Below, piece after piece: positions 1 to 6,517 of a stretch of DNA of 41,903 bases (within the stretch, counting starts at the first letter, position 1; each line of letters opens with the position of its first letter). The notes beneath the pieces are model-generated. The model did no database searches and was not told the origin of the DNA. It saw nothing but the letters and a program-made list of their open reading frames with translations. The translations under genes were made by a program, and so were the position numbers. Origin of the DNA: a virus. Where the stretch lies: positions 1 through 41,903 of the IMG/VR virus record IMGVR_UViG_3300044776_000009; one strand, 5' to 3'.

Positions 1-126
1 CGGACTGCCCGGGTGGGGCTTGCCGTCGCAGTCCGGGACGTCGCACAGCCACGGGACCTTGCCTGCTTCCCGGTCTTGTACCAGCCGTTCGAGCAGGGTT
101 TCCATGCGTGTCAGCTCAGCAGGGCT
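1..126. repeat. terminal direct repeat, left copy
   Basis: These 126 bases are identical to 41762-41887. Such an end overlap is expected when a circularly permuted or circular molecule is linearised by an assembler, so it most likely marks one locus seen twice rather than two genomic copies. It lies inside the 5' part of the large terminase gene. After base 126 the two copies diverge in an unusual way, described under the inverted repeat at 116-152. Confidence 0.9.
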
Positions 127-159
127 GAGCTTCTGGAGCTGAGCCCTGCTGATGGTCAC
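1..159 (-). CDS. terL: terminase large subunit, N-terminal part (gene spans the assembly ends)
   Basis: This is the 5' end of the gene that continues at 40499-41903. Reading leftward, the likely start is GTG at 157-159, which overlaps the TGA of the small subunit gene (156-158) as GTGA. That 4-nt coupling is the rule in this genome. The GTG start gives residues TISRAQLQKLSPAELTR ahead of the ATG at 103-105. Counting from the GTG, the whole protein is about 473 aa. The internal ATG is the alternative start, but the GTG model fits the coupling pattern. The segment includes the charged, Cys-containing N-terminus; the ATPase motifs are in the other part. Confidence 0.85.
   Translation of the reverse strand, partial: MTISRAQLQKLSPAELTRMETLLERLVQDREAGKVPWLCDVPDCDGKPHPGSP
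116..152. repeat. 11-bp inverted repeat with 15-nt loop, in terL 5' end
   Basis: Arms TCAGCAGGGCT (116-126) and AGCCCTGCTGA (142-152) flank a 15-nt loop (127-141). At the right end of the window the same left arm (ending at 41887) is followed by the exact reverse complement of the loop (41888-41902) and then the first base of the right arm. So the sequence exists in this record in both loop orientations. Both orientations keep the terminase frame open: this copy encodes QLQKL, the flipped copy ELLEL. Confidence 0.85.
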
Positions 160-632
160 TCCAGTCCCACCCTTTCGAGACGCTCCATGAGCTCTTCCAC
201 CCGGTCCATCTGGGCCGTGGTCTTCTGGTCGTCCTTCAGGAGGAAGGCGTTCGCCTCAACCTTGGCCATGGCGGTCAGGGCCTGTGTCCACCGGATGGTG
301 GGGTCCTGACGCTTGGTGATGAACTCGTCGAGGCGGTCGTTGAGGAGACCGCGCAGCTTGTCCATCAGCGCGATGTTGGCGTCCCGGCATGCGGCCACCT
401 GGTGGACGAGTCCGTCGGTCTTGGCTTCGATCACGTACCGGTCGAATGCCTTGACCCGGTTCACCCAGTGGTGCTTGGCCGACCAGTCTGTGATGAGGGT
501 GTGGGACTTCCCCAGCGTCTCGCAGACGCGTGGGAGAGTCCGGTCGTTGCCCATCTCCAGGTAAAGCCTGAACGCCTTATAGGCGGGTTCCGACTCGGCG
601 TCTCGCCGGGTCCACACAAGATCTTCGTTCAC
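156..632 (-). CDS. terS: terminase small subunit (putative)
   Basis: A protein of 158 aa starting at GTG (630-632), which overlaps the stop of the upstream gene as GTGA. It would recognise phage DNA and hand it to the large subunit for packaging. Residues about 30-65 (RVCETLGKSHTLITDWSAK, then HHWVNRVKAFD) look like the helix-turn-helix of actinophage and Gram-positive phage small terminases. The C-terminal half is helical and charged, suited to ring oligomerisation. Its position directly before the large subunit, with overlapping start and stop, is the main support. It is read here on the DNA-binding pattern and synteny, not on a catalytic motif. Confidence 0.75.
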   Translation of the reverse strand: MNEDLVWTRRDAESEPAYKAFRLYLEMGNDRTLPRVCETLGKSHTLITDWSAKHHWVNRVKAFDRYVIEAKTDGLVHQVAACRDANIALMDKLRGLLNDRLDEFITKRQDPTIRWTQALTAMAKVEANAFLLKDDQKTTAQMDRVEELMERLERVGLE

Positions 633-1156
633 GGTGACTCCTCAACAGCTTTCTTACACAGGAAGTAGTCGTTGCCTTCCAGCTTGACTATGACTCCCTT
701 GTACCCCGTGGGGCACGCTTCGGCGGGCGGCCCCTGATCGCCCTGCGGCCCCGCCGGACCTTGAGGACCCACAGGACCGACCGGGCCCTGATCGCCCGGG
801 AGGCCATTCTCCCCGGGCGAGCCTTGCGGCCCGGTCGGTCCTGTGGGTCCCTGGGCACCGTCGGCACCACGTGCACCGGATTCGCCCTGGACGCCAGGTT
901 CGCCTGTCGGTCCCGGAGTACCCACAGGCCCCTGGTTCCCGTCGGCACCGTCCCTGCCGTCGAGTCCGTTCCTTCCGTCACTGCCACGGGGGCCGGCCAC
1001 GGGGGTGCCTCCCAGATCCCGTACCTGCTGCACGAGTGCGCGCCGGTCGCTCTCGGCCTGGTCGAGACGCTGCGCCAGAGACTGCCCGTAGGCGATGGCG
1101 TAGGCGATGGCCACAGAGAGCGCCACCAGGACCAGCCACCACCGAACCGTCTTCAC
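629..1156 (-). CDS. membrane-anchored collagen-like protein
   Basis: Start GTG at 1154-1156 overlaps the stop of the holin-like gene (GTGA), giving 175 aa; a longer in-frame start exists but breaks the coupling. Order of parts: a few residues, a transmembrane helix (WWLVLVALSVAIAYAIAYG, about 5-23), a short coiled coil (QSLAQRLDQAESDRRALVQQ), then 30 uninterrupted Gly-X-Y triplets (about 90 aa), and a small C-terminal knob with two cysteines (ACPTGYKG, FLCKK). Collagen-like repeats form triple helices, so a trimer anchored in the membrane and projecting outward is likely. It sits between lysis and packaging genes. Phage collagen repeats are common in tail fibers, but a membrane anchor in a lysis cassette is unusual. 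The function is unknown to me. Confidence 0.8.
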   Translation of the reverse strand: MKTVRWWLVLVALSVAIAYAIAYGQSLAQRLDQAESDRRALVQQVRDLGGTPVAGPRGSDGRNGLDGRDGADGNQGPVGTPGPTGEPGVQGESGARGADGAQGPTGPTGPQGSPGENGLPGDQGPVGPVGPQGPAGPQGDQGPPAEACPTGYKGVIVKLEGNDYFLCKKAVEESP

Positions 1157-1395
1157 GGACTCTTCCCCAGTAGGACGTACAGGATGACCCCCACGATGAC
1201 AGGCGCGACGACTCCTGACCACAGCCACCGGCTCATGGCGTCGAGCCGTGCACGGTCCTCTGCCTGGTCTTTGGAGATGGCGCCGAGCTTCAGATCCATG
1301 ATCTCTTTGGTGACGTACATGGATTGCTCGGAGCGCATCCGTGTGACGTCGGCCTGGAGCGCACGGATCATCTCCGCCAGCGTGGGTTCATCCAT
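1153..1395 (-). CDS. holin-like protein (coiled coil plus C-terminal membrane helix)
   Basis: An 80-aa protein with an N-terminal amphipathic, charged region (about 1-55, LAEMIRALQADVTRMRSEQ and DQAEDRARLDAM). A single hydrophobic helix follows near the C-terminus (WLWSGVVAPVIVGVILYVLL). This is the layout of XhlA/haemolysin-type accessory lysis proteins and of one-helix actinophage holins. It starts with ATG 9 nt after the endolysin stop and its own stop overlaps the next start, so it is translated as part of the lysis cassette. A role in membrane permeabilisation alongside the endolysin is inferred from topology and position. Confidence 0.65.
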   Translation of the reverse strand: MDEPTLAEMIRALQADVTRMRSEQSMYVTKEIMDLKLGAISKDQAEDRARLDAMSRWLWSGVVAPVIVGVILYVLLGKSP

Positions 1396-1404
1396 CGAGT
1401 AAGG

Positions 1405-2517
1405 CTAGTTGGGCCACGACTGGACGCTGACCCGGGCATAGGCCATGGTCACCGGCGCGAAGCTGTTGGACTTCACGGCGAACGTGAGCCGGTTGTAGGT
1501 GGTCTCGATGAACGGGACGACTGCCTTGACGCTCCCGGTGCCGTCCCCGAGTCCCTGTACCTGCACGGCGGGGCCCTCCCAGACGGTTCCGCCGTTGGCG
1601 TCTTCCTCCACTTGCCACACTTCTACGGTCTGACCGGCGGCCAGCCCCTCGAAGATCAGATTGACGGTGGCGCTGTACCGGGCGTTGGAGACGACCGTCT
1701 TGCCGTTGGTCCCATGCTGGTTGCCGTCATCGGAGTACTCGACCGACCAGTAGAGCGTCCGGGGGATGTTCTCCAGGAGGGTGACATCGTCGGGCAGGGC
1801 CAGGATGGTGCGCTGCGGTGCGGTCATGTTCAGGACATCTCCGGAGGTCGGTGCGGGCGGGACTGCGGGACCGGTGGGGTTCCAGCTCGGAGGCTGGGAG
1901 AGACGAGCCTGGATACGGTCACGCATGACCGGCATGGACGGCATACCGGGTCCCGCAGGATCCGGCTTCCAGTCCGACCACTCCCGGTGGGCGATGGTGG
2001 ACTTGGCGGACCAGCCGTGGAAGCGGTTGATCGCTGCGGACCAGCGGACCATGGCGTCGATCTGAACTTCCGGCCACGGGTCCTTGCCGTTGCCCAGGTT
2101 GACGCACTCTGCGCCGTAGAGGTGCGCGTTGCCGTCCACCCCGCCGCTCATGCCTTCGTGGAAGTGCGTGGCGGGCGGAACGGAGTTGTAACGCTCGTCC
2201 TTGACCGCCTCGAAGGTGTTCGGGTCACCGGTGCCCGCGTGGTTGGCGCGCCCGTTGCCCACGAGGTAGATGGTCCCGCTCTTGCCGATCACGGCATGGC
2301 AGAGCGGCCCGGGGAGTTCCTCGTAGCCGTCTTCGCACAGCTCGACCGAAGAGAGTTCGCCGCTACTGGCTGTGTGGTGGAGCAGTGACCCGTTGACGGG
2401 TCCCCAGGCACCTTTGTGGTTGCGGTTGTGTGTGCGCCATCCGTCGCGCTCCACCACCTTGCAGCCTTCGGCTCTGAGTGCGGCCACCATTTGGTCAGCG
2501 GTCATGGGTGTAGCCAT
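1405..2517 (-). CDS. endolysin, N-acetylmuramoyl-L-alanine amidase
   Basis: ATG at 2515-2517, preceded by AGGGACG, gives 370 aa. The N-terminal ~190 residues match the Amidase_2/PGRP zinc amidase fold. HHTAS carries the first ligand region (His47-48), and HREW followed by KPDP (His177, Asp186) carries the second. The enzyme cleaves the bond between N-acetylmuramic acid and the peptide stem, releasing progeny. The remaining ~160 residues, after a Pro-rich linker (about 215-230), are beta-rich and probably bind the cell wall. No signal peptide is visible, so export should depend on a holin. It follows a terminator, so it probably has its own promoter in 2518-2560, which I could not define. Confidence 0.9.
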   Translation of the reverse strand: MATPMTADQMVAALRAEGCKVVERDGWRTHNRNHKGAWGPVNGSLLHHTASSGELSSVELCEDGYEELPGPLCHAVIGKSGTIYLVGNGRANHAGTGDPNTFEAVKDERYNSVPPATHFHEGMSGGVDGNAHLYGAECVNLGNGKDPWPEVQIDAMVRWSAAINRFHGWSAKSTIAHREWSDWKPDPAGPGMPSMPVMRDRIQARLSQPPSWNPTGPAVPPAPTSGDVLNMTAPQRTILALPDDVTLLENIPRTLYWSVEYSDDGNQHGTNGKTVVSNARYSATVNLIFEGLAAGQTVEVWQVEEDANGGTVWEGPAVQVQGLGDGTGSVKAVVPFIETTYNRLTFAVKSNSFAPVTMAYARVSVQSWPN

Positions 2518-2558
2518 ACGCTCACGTCCCTGTGTCGTCGTCCTGTACAGCATAAACA

Positions 2559-2591
2559 GCAAAGCCCCCACCTGGGAGATGGGGGCTTTGC
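2559..2591 (-). terminator. Rho-independent-type terminator before the endolysin gene
   Basis: Arms GCAAAGCCCCCA (2559-2570) and TGGGGGCTTTGC (2580-2591) form a perfect 12-bp stem with a 9-nt loop. Leftward it is followed by TGTTTATG, a modest T tract. It lies between the 79-aa gene and the endolysin gene and would separate the small-gene operon from the lysis and terminase cassette. Confidence 0.8.
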
Positions 2592-2618
2592 GTACCCTGC
2601 GAAAGTGGGGCCAGCTTA

Positions 2619-2858
2619 CTACTCTCGTAGGTTCTCGGGGCACGGTGCGCCAAGATTTTCCATGGCTTGGGCCAGATCTCCCGCGTCAAAGCCGTAGCCG
2701 TTGTTGACGGAGATGATCCAGTTCCAGACTGCCTGGACCATCAGGTTTGTGTGCTCCGCCAGGAGAGCGTCGATGATCTCGTTCCTGTACGCGGTTGAGT
2801 AGTTGTCCCACAGCGCCCAGAAGACGATTTCTCGGGCACTGGTGTCTGACTCGGTCAT
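2619..2858 (-). CDS. hypothetical protein, 79 aa, acidic
   Basis: ATG at 2856-2858, preceded by GGAGAAG, overlaps the stop of the upstream 45-aa gene (ATGA). The protein is acidic and aromatic-rich (FWALWDNYSTAYRNEIIDAL, VWNWIISVNNGYGFDAGDL) and appears helical. No membrane segment or metal motif is seen. It is the last gene before the terminator at 2559-2591. I do not recognise the family. Confidence 0.7.
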   Translation of the reverse strand: MTESDTSAREIVFWALWDNYSTAYRNEIIDALLAEHTNLMVQAVWNWIISVNNGYGFDAGDLAQAMENLGAPCPENLRE

Positions 2859-2992
2859 CGCTTCTCCTTCGGGGTGCCCGGGACGGGCTTGGGGACCGGC
2901 GGGAAGTACCCGCCACGGGAGGCTTGGTAGTCGGTCTCATGACCCTTGAGGCGGGGGTCGTCCGGTGCCGGCGTCGGTTGCTTCAGTGCCAT
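2855..2992 (-). CDS. hypothetical small protein, 45 aa, proline-rich
   Basis: ATG at 2990-2992 overlaps the previous stop by one base (TGATG), and its TGA overlaps the next ATG (ATGA). It begins MALKQPTPAPDDPRLKG, includes YQASRGGYFPPVPKPVPG and ends PKEKR. About a quarter of the residues are proline, so it is likely unstructured. Support is the exact fit in the overlapping gene chain. Function unknown. Confidence 0.6.
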   Translation of the reverse strand: MALKQPTPAPDDPRLKGHETDYQASRGGYFPPVPKPVPGTPKEKR

Positions 2993-3204
2993 CAGAGATC
3001 GAATCCTTCCGGGTCGCCGGTTACCTCGCGAACGTGGTGGCCGTAGAAATCCCAGTCCCGCAGATCGTCGCGGTCGTCCAGACCCCTGCTGATCCAGTCC
3101 TGTAGTTGGCTGGCTACTTCATCGACGTCAACGCAGTCGCCGTGGAAGGTGGCCGTGATGCTCAGCTGCACGTACTTCGTAGTGCGTTCAGGCTCGTTGC
3201 TCAT
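2992..3204 (-). CDS. hypothetical protein, 70 aa, strongly acidic
   Basis: ATG at 3202-3204 overlaps the upstream stop (ATGA). The sequence alternates a beta-like N-terminus (TTKYVQLSITATFHGDCVDV) with an acidic helical region (LDDRDDLRDWDFYG). Highly acidic small phage proteins are sometimes DNA mimics that block host defence enzymes, but nothing specific supports that here. Family not recognised. Confidence 0.7.
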   Translation of the reverse strand: MSNEPERTTKYVQLSITATFHGDCVDVDEVASQLQDWISRGLDDRDDLRDWDFYGHHVREVTGDPEGFDL

Positions 3205-3539
3205 GTCGTCCCTGTCTCCTTGTCGATCTCTTCAGTCATCCAGCCGCTTGTCCGGAGGATGAGCCACCTGTTCGGGTGGTCTTTGTCGCGCACGATGCTG
3301 ACCTGCTGTTCCTTCTCGTAGCCCCTCTCGGGAAGCGGTGGGGGAGCGGGGTTAGCTGCACTAGGCACCTTCTTTGCCGCCCAGATGACCGACCCCCACC
3401 CCGCCACCCACACCAGGCCGACCCCGAGATCGGGAACCTGGTAGAAGAGGATTCCGAGAGCGAGGGTGGCGGGGACCGCCAGGATGCATCCGCACCCCTT
3501 GCCGGTCCCCGCTTCTTCCTCTTCTACTTCCTCGTTCAC
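3201..3539 (-). CDS. hypothetical membrane protein, two helices
   Basis: I chose GTG at 3537-3539 because it overlaps the previous stop as GTGA and has GGAAG just upstream. A GTG 9 nt earlier is the alternative. The 112-aa protein opens with an acidic run (NEEVEEEEAGTG), then two membrane helices (GCILAVPATLALGILFY and VGLVWVAGWGSVIWAA). It ends with a soluble tail of about 55 residues containing RWLILRTSGWMTEEID. The tail probably faces the cytoplasm. No family recognised. Confidence 0.65.
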   Translation of the reverse strand: MNEEVEEEEAGTGKGCGCILAVPATLALGILFYQVPDLGVGLVWVAGWGSVIWAAKKVPSAANPAPPPLPERGYEKEQQVSIVRDKDHPNRWLILRTSGWMTEEIDKETGTT

Positions 3540-3739
3540 GACTTCCACTTGCGGTAGTGAATCCTCTGGTCACCCCACGGGATCCAGCGCTGAGGATCCT
3601 TCTGGCGGACTACCATCCGGGCCTGGACCGTAATCGGCTTGGGCTTTTCCCACGGATGGTCGCCGCACCCGTGGAACCTCTGCGGAGTCCCGCACCGATT
3701 GCAGCTGTACGGCTCTCGGCTGTCCCAGTAGACCGTCAC
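3536..3739 (-). CDS. small zinc-ribbon-like protein
   Basis: GTG at 3737-3739 overlaps the stop of the HNH gene (GTGA), giving 67 aa; a longer in-frame start would overlap the HNH gene. The motif YSCNRCGTPQRFHGCGDHPW offers Cys-x2-Cys and further His/Cys ligands for zinc. The C-terminal half is basic (VVRQKDPQRW, HYRKWKS), suggesting nucleic-acid binding. It is placed directly after the HNH endonuclease. Function unknown. Confidence 0.6.
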   Translation of the reverse strand: MTVYWDSREPYSCNRCGTPQRFHGCGDHPWEKPKPITVQARMVVRQKDPQRWIPWGDQRIHYRKWKS

Positions 3740-3969
3740 GATGCCCCCTTGGCCACGTCGCAGGGGCCGCACAGGAGCTGAAGATTTTCTATCTTCGTGG
3801 GGCCGCCCTTGGACCAGGGCTTGATGTGGTCGATGACCAATTCCTTACGGTGCTTGGACTTACCGCACATCGCGCACCGCAGACCGTTCATCCGGGCGAG
3901 TTCCCGCTTGAACCAGGTCTTGTCCAGACCCTTCCAGCGGATTCCCCTGGTAGCCCTGCTGCGCTTCAT
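3736..3969 (-). CDS. HNH endonuclease, 77 aa
   Basis: ATG at 3967-3969 overlaps the stop of the membrane protein gene (ATGA). The core is clear: CAMC (Cys32, Cys35), VIDHIKPWSKGG with the catalytic Asp-His (47-48), ENLQLLCGPC with Asn62 and the second Cys pair (67, 70), then DVAKG. This is the compact HNH fold common in phages, where such proteins nick DNA and often assist the terminase in packaging. Here it is in the small-gene operon about 3 kb before the terminase. It is not inside another gene, so a free-standing accessory nuclease is more likely than a homing enzyme. Confidence 0.88.
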   Translation of the reverse strand: MKRSRATRGIRWKGLDKTWFKRELARMNGLRCAMCGKSKHRKELVIDHIKPWSKGGPTKIENLQLLCGPCDVAKGAS

Positions 3970-4472
3970 GTGAATGTTCCGTAAGTCGCGTCCCCGAGCC
4001 AGTTCACGGCCTGAGCAAGGGGGACGGCTGCAAGACCGGCGACCCCGGATGATGTCGCCAGGCACAGGCCTGCCAGCACGCCCCGGTTCAAGCACTGGGC
4101 GTACGTCTTCTTCCGGCGGAAAGCGATGAACGCGACCGTCAGCAGGAACACCAGGCACGACCCGGTGGACGTGAGAGGTAGGTAGGTGCCGTGGGATGAG
4201 ACGCCGGCTTTCTGTCCTACGCCCAGCCACAGAGCTACGTCTCCGAGCCAGTTGACTACCCACAACGTGGTGTCGAAAGCCCACCCGATGAGCCCTACGG
4301 CTGACAGGATCCCAAGGGCCCCGTAACACCAGGCCAGCGCGAACGGAATCAGGTCCATGATGTACGGGACCGGCTTGCTTTTCAGGGCATCGAACCCCGG
4401 GTACCAGTCGATCAGGTGGTTGATGAGGACAGCCAGACCGACCGTCACACCCCCTAAAGTCGCCCAGATCAT
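3966..4472 (-). CDS. multi-pass membrane protein, 168 aa
   Basis: ATG at 4470-4472 overlaps the upstream stop (ATGA). About five hydrophobic helices are visible: WATLGGVTVGLAVLINHL, IMDLIPFALAWCYGALGI, TTLWVVNWLGDVALWLGV, CLVFLLTVAFIAF and GLCLATSSGVAGLAAVPL. A basic turn (RRKKTYAQ) separates the last two. The motif VNWLGD occurs twice (about residues 74 and 157), hinting at an internal repeat. It neighbours an SpdB/DUF2637-like membrane protein. Function unknown. Confidence 0.7.
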   Translation of the reverse strand: MIWATLGGVTVGLAVLINHLIDWYPGFDALKSKPVPYIMDLIPFALAWCYGALGILSAVGLIGWAFDTTLWVVNWLGDVALWLGVGQKAGVSSHGTYLPLTSTGSCLVFLLTVAFIAFRRKKTYAQCLNRGVLAGLCLATSSGVAGLAAVPLAQAVNWLGDATYGTFT

Positions 4473-4699
4473 GACGGTCGCTCCCCTAGGGCGATAGCCC
4501 GGTTGTAGATCTGACGCCAGTCGGCACGCTCCATCCATCCGGTGAGGAAGAGGAACCTGGCGCCCTGCGTCTCGAACGCGAGCGTCTTGACACTCGCTAC
4601 GAACCTGACGCCGGTCAGATCCTCGTTGGGGCTCTGCTTCCAGCACCAGTCCTCGAACGCCCTGTGGTTCCTGGCGACGACGTACAGGGTTCGGTTCAT
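4469..4699 (-). CDS. hypothetical protein, 76 aa
   Basis: ATG at 4697-4699 overlaps the previous stop (ATGA), and its own stop overlaps the next start. The sequence is beta/alpha-like: NRTLYVVARNHRAFEDWCW, then VRFVASVKTLAFETQGARFLFLTGW, then a short helix. An alternating small-domain pattern of this kind is seen in many actinophage proteins of unknown role. No motif recognised. Confidence 0.65.
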   Translation of the reverse strand: MNRTLYVVARNHRAFEDWCWKQSPNEDLTGVRFVASVKTLAFETQGARFLFLTGWMERADWRQIYNRAIALGERPS

Positions 4700-5400
4700 C
4701 GGGTCTCCCCAAGATGATCGAGAAGACGCATGGCCCGATCCTGACCGACGCCGGCGTACTTCTTCAGTCCACGCACCGACGGGTGCGTACTCGATACTGC
4801 GCACTCCGCCAGGTACGCCTGGGCGCTCGGCAGGTGCACCGCGTCATCCGCACCCAGCCGTGCACCCGTGTCAGGTGCGTGCACCTGGTCGGTGTACTCC
4901 GCCAAGTACGCGGGCGGCAGGGGCGGGAGTGCGGGTACGGGTGCGGCGAGTACAGGTGCACTCGGGTGTACCTGCTCGGCCAGGAACTCGGGAAGCCACT
5001 GGGCGTCGGACTCGGGTACAGCGGGTACAGCCTCAGGTACAGCGCACTCGGGTGACTTCACCGCACCCGAGTGCGCTCGGAGTACGTGGCCACGCCAGAC
5101 GAGTACGGGTACGAGTGCACCTACGGCCGAGTACAGGCCCCAGTGCAGGGGGAGTACACCCGCCTGCACCAGGATCGACGCCACGTTGGCCGCGATCATG
5201 ACAAGTACGGCGGGGAGTACGTCCTTGTGCTTCTGGAGTGCACGGATCACGTACAGGTCGAGTGCGCCGGGTACCGCACCCGCCACGACCCAGTGCAGGC
5301 CGGTGGCGAGTGCGAGCGTGTACTCGGCATGAGCGGTGGCTACGAGTGCGCACCCGAGCTGCGCCCACAGGATCCAGTCCTGTCGGGTACGCGTACTCAT
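4696..5400 (-). CDS. DUF2637/SpdB-like membrane protein
   Basis: ATG at 5398-5400 overlaps the upstream stop (ATGA), giving 234 aa. The N-terminal half has four hydrophobic helices (WILWAQLGCALVATAHAEY; LHWVVAGAVPGALDLYVI; VLPAVLVMIAANVASILVQA; LYSAVGALVPVLVW), the pattern of DUF2637 and of SpdB-type spread proteins of Streptomyces plasmids. A Pro/Ala-rich linker follows. The C-terminal ~25 residues (HPSVRGLKKYAGVGQDRAMR, then LLDHLGE) look like a short DNA-binding helical motif. Known relatives act at the membrane in plasmid spread within mycelium; a role here is inferred only. Codons are unusual: GTA and GCA are frequent, and GTAC is extremely dense through the gene. Confidence 0.6.
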   Translation of the reverse strand: MSTRTRQDWILWAQLGCALVATAHAEYTLALATGLHWVVAGAVPGALDLYVIRALQKHKDVLPAVLVMIAANVASILVQAGVLPLHWGLYSAVGALVPVLVWRGHVLRAHSGAVKSPECAVPEAVPAVPESDAQWLPEFLAEQVHPSAPVLAAPVPALPPLPPAYLAEYTDQVHAPDTGARLGADDAVHLPSAQAYLAECAVSSTHPSVRGLKKYAGVGQDRAMRLLDHLGETR

Positions 5401-5760
5401 GGCTGTACCTGAGTGCACTTGCAGACTTCACCCTTGCCCAGGTACCTCAGGCACTGGTTCTGCACCCCCGAGTGCTCTACCTCAGAGTGCGCGCACCCCG
5501 GGCACTTGCGCGTATTCGGCTGTACTACGGCCAGCGGGGGTGCGGCGTACTCGGGCGGGGACCAGGTGCGGATGCACTTGCACGTGTCGCACCCAGCGGA
5601 GTCATGATTCACCAGGTAGTGCCTGCACTCGCACTTCGAGTACGGGTCGAGTACGTCAGGTGCACTCGGGTGACCGACGTCGGTCGGCTCGGGGTCGTGG
5701 GCGAAGTGCACCTTGCCGTACTTGAAGTAGTACTCATGGCAGGTGCAGTACTCGGGTCCC
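4741..5760. other. GTAC-rich block (about 32 GTAC in 1 kb)
   Basis: I count about 32 GTAC tetramers between 4741 and 5760, roughly ten times the number expected at this GC content. The palindrome GTGCAC and the words GAGTAC and GAGTGC are also abundant. The density falls to background on both sides. The block covers the SpdB-like gene and the 3' half of the Cys-rich gene, and it crosses their junction. It may be a protein-binding array or the mark of a different codon history. Confidence 0.7.
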
Positions 5761-6083
5761 TGCGGATTCGGGTTGACTGCGGCCGGCGACGACAGGTGCA
5801 GGGGCAGAACCGCCACTACCTCCTGGCGGACTAGCTCCCGGACGTCAGCGGGGGTGAGGGGCGCCGGGGCCGGTTTGTTCACCGGACGGGCCGTGATGCC
5901 GTTGTCGGCCAGCCACGCCCCGAGAAGGGCGTGCAGGTGATTGATCGCGTCGGCGTCCAGGTCCACCACGTACGGGTCCACAGAGGGACCCATACCGAAT
6001 CGCAGGTTGCTGCCCCTCGGTAGACTCGTTACGAAGATTTCGTCTCCGTCGGGATCTTCGTACTCGAACAGGTTGTCGCTCAT
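5397..6083 (-). CDS. cysteine-rich putative zinc-binding protein, 228 aa
   Basis: ATG at 6081-6083 shares one base with the previous TAA (TAATG), with GAGGAG upstream. The N-terminal ~120 residues are acidic and alpha/beta-like (DPYVVDLDADAINHLHALLG). The C-terminal ~110 residues hold three Cys/His clusters: YCTCHEYYFKYGKVHFAHD; CECRHYLVNHDSAGCDTCKC; and CPGCAHSEVEH with CLRYLGKGEVCKC. Together they could bind two or three zinc ions. The CxC...H patterns resemble small cysteine motifs found repeatedly in actinobacterial phage proteins, but I do not know a named family. The 3' half lies inside the GTAC-rich block. Confidence 0.65.
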   Translation of the reverse strand: MSDNLFEYEDPDGDEIFVTSLPRGSNLRFGMGPSVDPYVVDLDADAINHLHALLGAWLADNGITARPVNKPAPAPLTPADVRELVRQEVVAVLPLHLSSPAAVNPNPQGPEYCTCHEYYFKYGKVHFAHDPEPTDVGHPSAPDVLDPYSKCECRHYLVNHDSAGCDTCKCIRTWSPPEYAAPPLAVVQPNTRKCPGCAHSEVEHSGVQNQCLRYLGKGEVCKCTQVQP

Positions 6084-6517
6084 TAGTTCTCCTCTTCCTT
6101 CGGCTCCCAGGGGAGCCAGTCCTTGGCTAGCGGTCCGGTCAGTCGCCGGAAGTGCACGGCCTTGAGGCCGGTGGTTTCGTGCTTGGCCCAGTAGGCGACC
6201 AGAGGCACCGCCCCTGCCCTGAACGCCAGATCCTGTACGGCGTGGCGTTCGGCAGGGGGGATGACCGGGTTGGTGATCTTGCACTGGATGAAGAGTGGGG
6301 GCCATATGTCCCCGTCCTCTTCATCCATCCAGTGCGGGGCGGTACTCCAGTCCACAGCTCGCGCTACCGCCACGACATCGACAGCGCCTTTGGAGCCGGA
6401 GCTCCGCAAGCACGTGTAGCCGAATCCCGGTCCGTGCACGTCGGGCTTGGTGCCCGCCAGGTAGTGCATGACCTTGAGTTCGAAGTCAGCACCCTGACGG
6501 TTGGTGTTACGAGCCAT
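6083..6517 (-). CDS. Holliday-junction-resolvase-like PD-(D/E)XK nuclease
   Basis: The 144-aa protein shows the order expected for Hjc/RecU-like or restriction-type PD-(D/E)XK nucleases. GADFELKVMHYL carries the helix Glu, GSKGAVDVVAV carries the catalytic Asp, and PLFIQCK carries a Q-x-K variant of the E-x-K motif. A helical region follows, then RLTGPLAKDWLPW. Such enzymes cut branched DNA, resolving replication and recombination intermediates before packaging. ATG at 6515-6517 lies inside the 3' end of the preceding small membrane gene (11-nt overlap). The Gln in place of the second acidic residue occurs in active members of this superfamily. Confidence 0.7.
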   Translation of the reverse strand: MARNTNRQGADFELKVMHYLAGTKPDVHGPGFGYTCLRSSGSKGAVDVVAVARAVDWSTAPHWMDEEDGDIWPPLFIQCKITNPVIPPAERHAVQDLAFRAGAVPLVAYWAKHETTGLKAVHFRRLTGPLAKDWLPWEPKEEEN

